DNA of 7,496 bases from NCBI GenBank assembly GCA_030452775.1, contig JAKDLQ010000114.1, positions 1-7,496 of the forward strand, written 5' to 3'. Each line of letters starts with the position of its first letter. The stretch's first letter is position 1. Of the stretch, positions 5,154 through 7,496 are shown one piece after another. The notes under the pieces were generated by a model. That model searched no databases and was not told where the DNA came from. It saw only the letters and a list, made by a program, of their open reading frames with translations. The position numbers and the translations under genes were made by a program. This DNA is from Micrococcales bacterium. GTDB lineage: Bacteria; Actinomycetota; Actinomycetes; Actinomycetales; Dermatophilaceae.

Positions 5154-7496
5154 TCACAGCTTTTCGAGTGGTGCGTAGCGCAGCAGCAGCCGCTTGGTGC
5201 CGGTGTCGGCACCGAAGTCCACGTGCGCCATCGACTTCTCGCCCTGCCCCTCGACCCGCACCACCGTGCCCAACCCGAACGTATCGTGTGTGACGCGGTC
5301 ACCGGAGCGCAGCGCGATGATCGGCCGTTTGCCGGGGCTGCGCACCCCGGGTCGGCCGGCCAGCGTGGCGACGGCCGGTGACCCGGAGCCGCGGGCACCG
5401 GTGAACGAGGCGCCGAGCCGTTGCCAGTCGATCAGCTCGGCCGGGATCTCATCGAGGAAGCGCGACGCGGGATGATACTGCGGCGCGCCCCAGGCAGATC
5501 GGACCGAGGACCGGGACAGATAGAGCCGCTCACGAGCGCGAGTGATGCCGACATACGCGAGTCGGCGTTCCTCCTCCAGCTCCTTGTCATCGGCGAGCGA
5601 ACGCATGTGGGGGAAGGTGCCGTCCTCGAGGCCGGTGAGGAACACGGTGGGAAACTCCAGGCCCTTGGCGGTGTGCAGCGTCATGAGGGTCACCACGCCC
5701 TGGGCCAACGCCTCCGGGGACTCCGGGATCTCGTCGGCGTCCGCGACGAGGGAGACCTGCTCGAGGAACTCCTCGAGCGGCGTCACCGGCCCGGCGTCCT
5801 GCGGCCCGCCCCCCGGTCGAGTGCCGCCATCAGTCTCCATCGCCCGCCGCTCGTCGAACTCCTGGGCGACGGCGACGAGCTCGGCGAGGTTCTCGACACG
5901 GGTCTCATCCTGGGGGTCCTGGCTGGCTTGGAGCTCGGCGAGGTAGCCGGTCTGCTCGAGGACCGCCTCGAGCAGCGTGGCCACATCGCTCCCGCCCTCT
6001 CGGATGGTGACGAGGCTCTCGAGCAGGCCGGTGAATGCGGTGATCGCCGCGACCGACCGCGTCGCGATGCCCGGAGCATCCGCAGCCCGGCCCAACGCCG
6101 CCACGAACGGGATCCGCTCTCGCTCGGCGAGCGCCGACACACAGGCCTCGGCACGTTCGCCGATACCCCGCTTGGGGGTGTTGAGGATGCGGCGAAGGTT
6201 GACCATGTCGGTGGGGTTGTTGACCACCCGCAGATAGGCCAGCGCGTCCTTGACCTCCTTGCGCTCATAGAAGCGGGTCCCGCCGACCACCTTGTAGGGC
6301 AGTCCGACCCGCACGAGGACCTCCTCGATCGCGCGGCTCTGGGCGTTGGTCCGGTAGAACACGGCGACATCGCCGGGCCTGACCCCCTCGGCGGCCAGGT
6401 CATCGATGGTCTTGGCGACGAAGGCCGCCTCGTCGTGCTCGTTGTCCGCGACATAGCCAACGATCATGGCGCCGTCGCCGGAGTCGCTCCAGAGATTCTT
6501 GGGCCGGCGGCCCTCGTTGCGCGCGATGACGGCGTTGGCGGCGCTGAGGATGCGCCGGGTCGAGCGATAGTTCTGCTCGAGCAGGATCGTCCGGGCGTCG
6601 GGGTAGTCCTGCTCGAACTCGAGGATGTTGCGGATCGAGGCACCCCGGAACGCGTAGATCGACTGGTCCGAGTCGCCGACGACACACAGCTCGGCCGGCG
6701 GCACGGCATACGCCCCCTCGGGACCGCGCACCGGGCCGACCAGCTCGCGGATGAGCTGGTACTGCGCCTGGTTGGTGTCCTGGTACTCGTCGACGAGCAC
6801 GTGCCGGAAGCGTCGCCGGTAGTGCTCCGCGACGTCGGGGAAGGCCTGCAGGATAGTGACGGTCATCATGATGATGTCGTCGAAGTCGAGGGCGTTGGCC
6901 TGCCGCAACCGTCGCTGGTAGTTCGTGTAGGCCTCGGAGACCATCCGCTCGTAGTGGTTGCCCTCGGCGACCTGGCGCGCGTAGCTCTCCTCGTCGATGA
7001 GCTCGTTCTTGAGGTTGCTCACCCGCGCGCAGAAGCCGCGCGGCGGATACCGCTTGGGGTCCAGGTCGAAGTCGCGGAGGACCAGCGACATGAGGCGCTG
7101 GCTGTCGGCCGCGTCGTAGATCGAGAAGGTCGACTTCATCCCGACCTTGGCGGCTTCGCGCCGCAGGATCCGCACGCACGCCGAGTGGAAGGTCATCACC
7201 CACATCGCGCGGGCTCGTGGCCCCACGAGCGAGGCGACCCGCTCGCGCATCTCGGCGGCGGCCTTGTTGGTGAACGTGATGGCGAGGACCTGACCGGGCT
7301 GGACGCCCCGCTCCGCCAGCAGCCAGGCGATGCGGTGCGTCAGCACGCGAGTCTTGCCTGAGCCCGCTCCCGCGACGATGAGCAGGGGGCCGCCCTCGTG
7401 GACGACTGCCTCGCGCTGTCGCGGGTTGAGCCCCTCGAGCAGGGCGTCGGGATCGACTGCCGTATGCCGCTCCGTCCCGTCCCTGCCCCCCTGCTC
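5154..7496 (-). CDS. pcrA: ATP-dependent DNA helicase PcrA/UvrD1 (superfamily 1A), 5' end missing
   Basis: This is a 3'-5' DNA translocase/helicase acting in nucleotide-excision repair and replication or transcription conflict resolution. About 780 codons are present; the frame is open to the right edge with no start codon before it, so a short N-terminus is missing. Motifs in order: LNPRQREAVVHEGG (Q motif), Walker A GAGSGKT (7350-7370), ITFTNKAAAEM (Ia), DEYQDTN (II, ~6777-6796), VGDSDQSIYAFRG (III, ~6651-6685), EQNYRSTRRIL (IV), TLHTAKGLEF (V, ~5647-5685) and YVGITRARERLYL (VI, ~5520-5557). The C-terminal ~50 residues, GDRVTHDTFGLGTVVRVEG to YAPLEKL, form the Tudor-like domain that in PcrA/UvrD relatives binds RNA polymerase and in mycobacterial UvrD1 is linked to Ku interaction. 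Its presence separates this gene from RecB/AdnAB or UvrD2-type helicases. All catalytic motifs are intact. Confidence 0.96.
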   Translation of the reverse strand, partial: EQGGRDGTERHTAVDPDALLEGLNPRQREAVVHEGGPLLIVAGAGSGKTRVLTHRIAWLLAERGVQPGQVLAITFTNKAAAEMRERVASLVGPRARAMWVMTFHSACVRILRREAAKVGMKSTFSIYDAADSQRLMSLVLRDFDLDPKRYPPRGFCARVSNLKNELIDEESYARQVAEGNHYERMVSEAYTNYQRRLRQANALDFDDIIMMTVTILQAFPDVAEHYRRRFRHVLVDEYQDTNQAQYQLIRELVGPVRGPEGAYAVPPAELCVVGDSDQSIYAFRGASIRNILEFEQDYPDARTILLEQNYRSTRRILSAANAVIARNEGRRPKNLWSDSGDGAMIVGYVADNEHDEAAFVAKTIDDLAAEGVRPGDVAVFYRTNAQSRAIEEVLVRVGLPYKVVGGTRFYERKEVKDALAYLRVVNNPTDMVNLRRILNTPKRGIGERAEACVSALAERERIPFVAALGRAADAPGIATRSVAAITAFTGLLESLVTIREGGSDVATLLEAVLEQTGYLAELQASQDPQDETRVENLAELVAVAQEFDERRAMETDGGTRPGGGPQDAGPVTPLEEFLEQVSLVADADEIPESPEALAQGVVTLMTLHTAKGLEFPTVFLTGLEDGTFPHMRSLADDKELEEERRLAYVGITRARERLYLSRSSVRSAWGAPQYHPASRFLDEIPAELIDWQRLGASFTGARGSGSPAVATLAGRPGVRSPGKRPIIALRSGDRVTHDTFGLGTVVRVEGQGEKSMAHVDFGADTGTKRLLLRYAPLEKL

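Noticed and set aside
4940..5398. N-terminal extension of the malic enzyme frame, including an ATG at 5056
   Set aside because: The extension crosses an AT-rich hairpin and U-tract, has no family similarity, and the far part overlaps the helicase gene. A good Shine-Dalgarno supports ATG 4939 instead.
5421..7361. A 646-codon open frame on the plus strand, antisense to the helicase
   Set aside because: It is the complement of a gene with all SF1 helicase motifs intact. Its product is rich in Arg/Gly/Asp/His repeats with no recognisable domain, as expected for an antisense frame in GC-rich DNA.

Overview
The window is very GC-rich, has strong G/C bias at third codon positions, and is densely packed. 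Its gene set fits a high-GC actinobacterium: an F420 ligase, a short malic enzyme, a BioY/BioM/BioN biotin importer, and a PcrA/UvrD1-type helicase with a C-terminal Tudor-like tail. Micrococcales (Intrasporangiaceae or Dermacoccaceae-like) is my best guess from general resemblance; it is inference, not a database result.

Layout from left to right. (1) Positions 1-593 (+) hold the C-terminal part of a CofE/FbiB-type coenzyme F420-0:L-glutamate ligase, cut by the window edge. (2) Positions 656-1625 (-) hold an MDR-family 'zinc-binding dehydrogenase' that converges on the ligase gene. It is split by a one-base insertion at 1425/1426. (3) A spacer of about 50 bp (1626-1675) carries two divergent -10 hexamers, each ideally placed for leaderless transcription of its gene. 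(4) Positions 1676-3663 (+) form a compact operon bioY-bioM-bioN, a complete three-part ECF biotin transporter: substrate-binding S component, ATPase and transmembrane coupling protein. (5) A perfect 9-bp hairpin (3730-3754) separates bioN from the convergent malic enzyme gene. (6) Positions 3776-4939 (-) encode the malic enzyme. (7) A 214-bp spacer (4940-5153) contains short direct repeats and a U-tailed terminator-like hairpin that ends only about 30 nt before the malic enzyme start, with a possible competing structure upstream. (8) Positions 5154-7496 (-) encode most of a PcrA/UvrD1 DNA helicase, whose first residues lie beyond the right edge.

The only clear pathway unit is the biotin importer. 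The other genes are metabolic or DNA-repair housekeeping functions, and nothing in the sequence ties them to it. I see no mobile element, CRISPR array, tRNA, rRNA, phage gene or defence system. No stretch over 300 bp lacks a gene. I do not see an undescribed system here. The points most worth a second look are the frameshift in the dehydrogenase, the paired divergent leaderless promoters with a dyad over one start codon, the attenuator-like leader of the malic enzyme gene, and the degenerate C-terminal extension and possible frame change in the F420 ligase.
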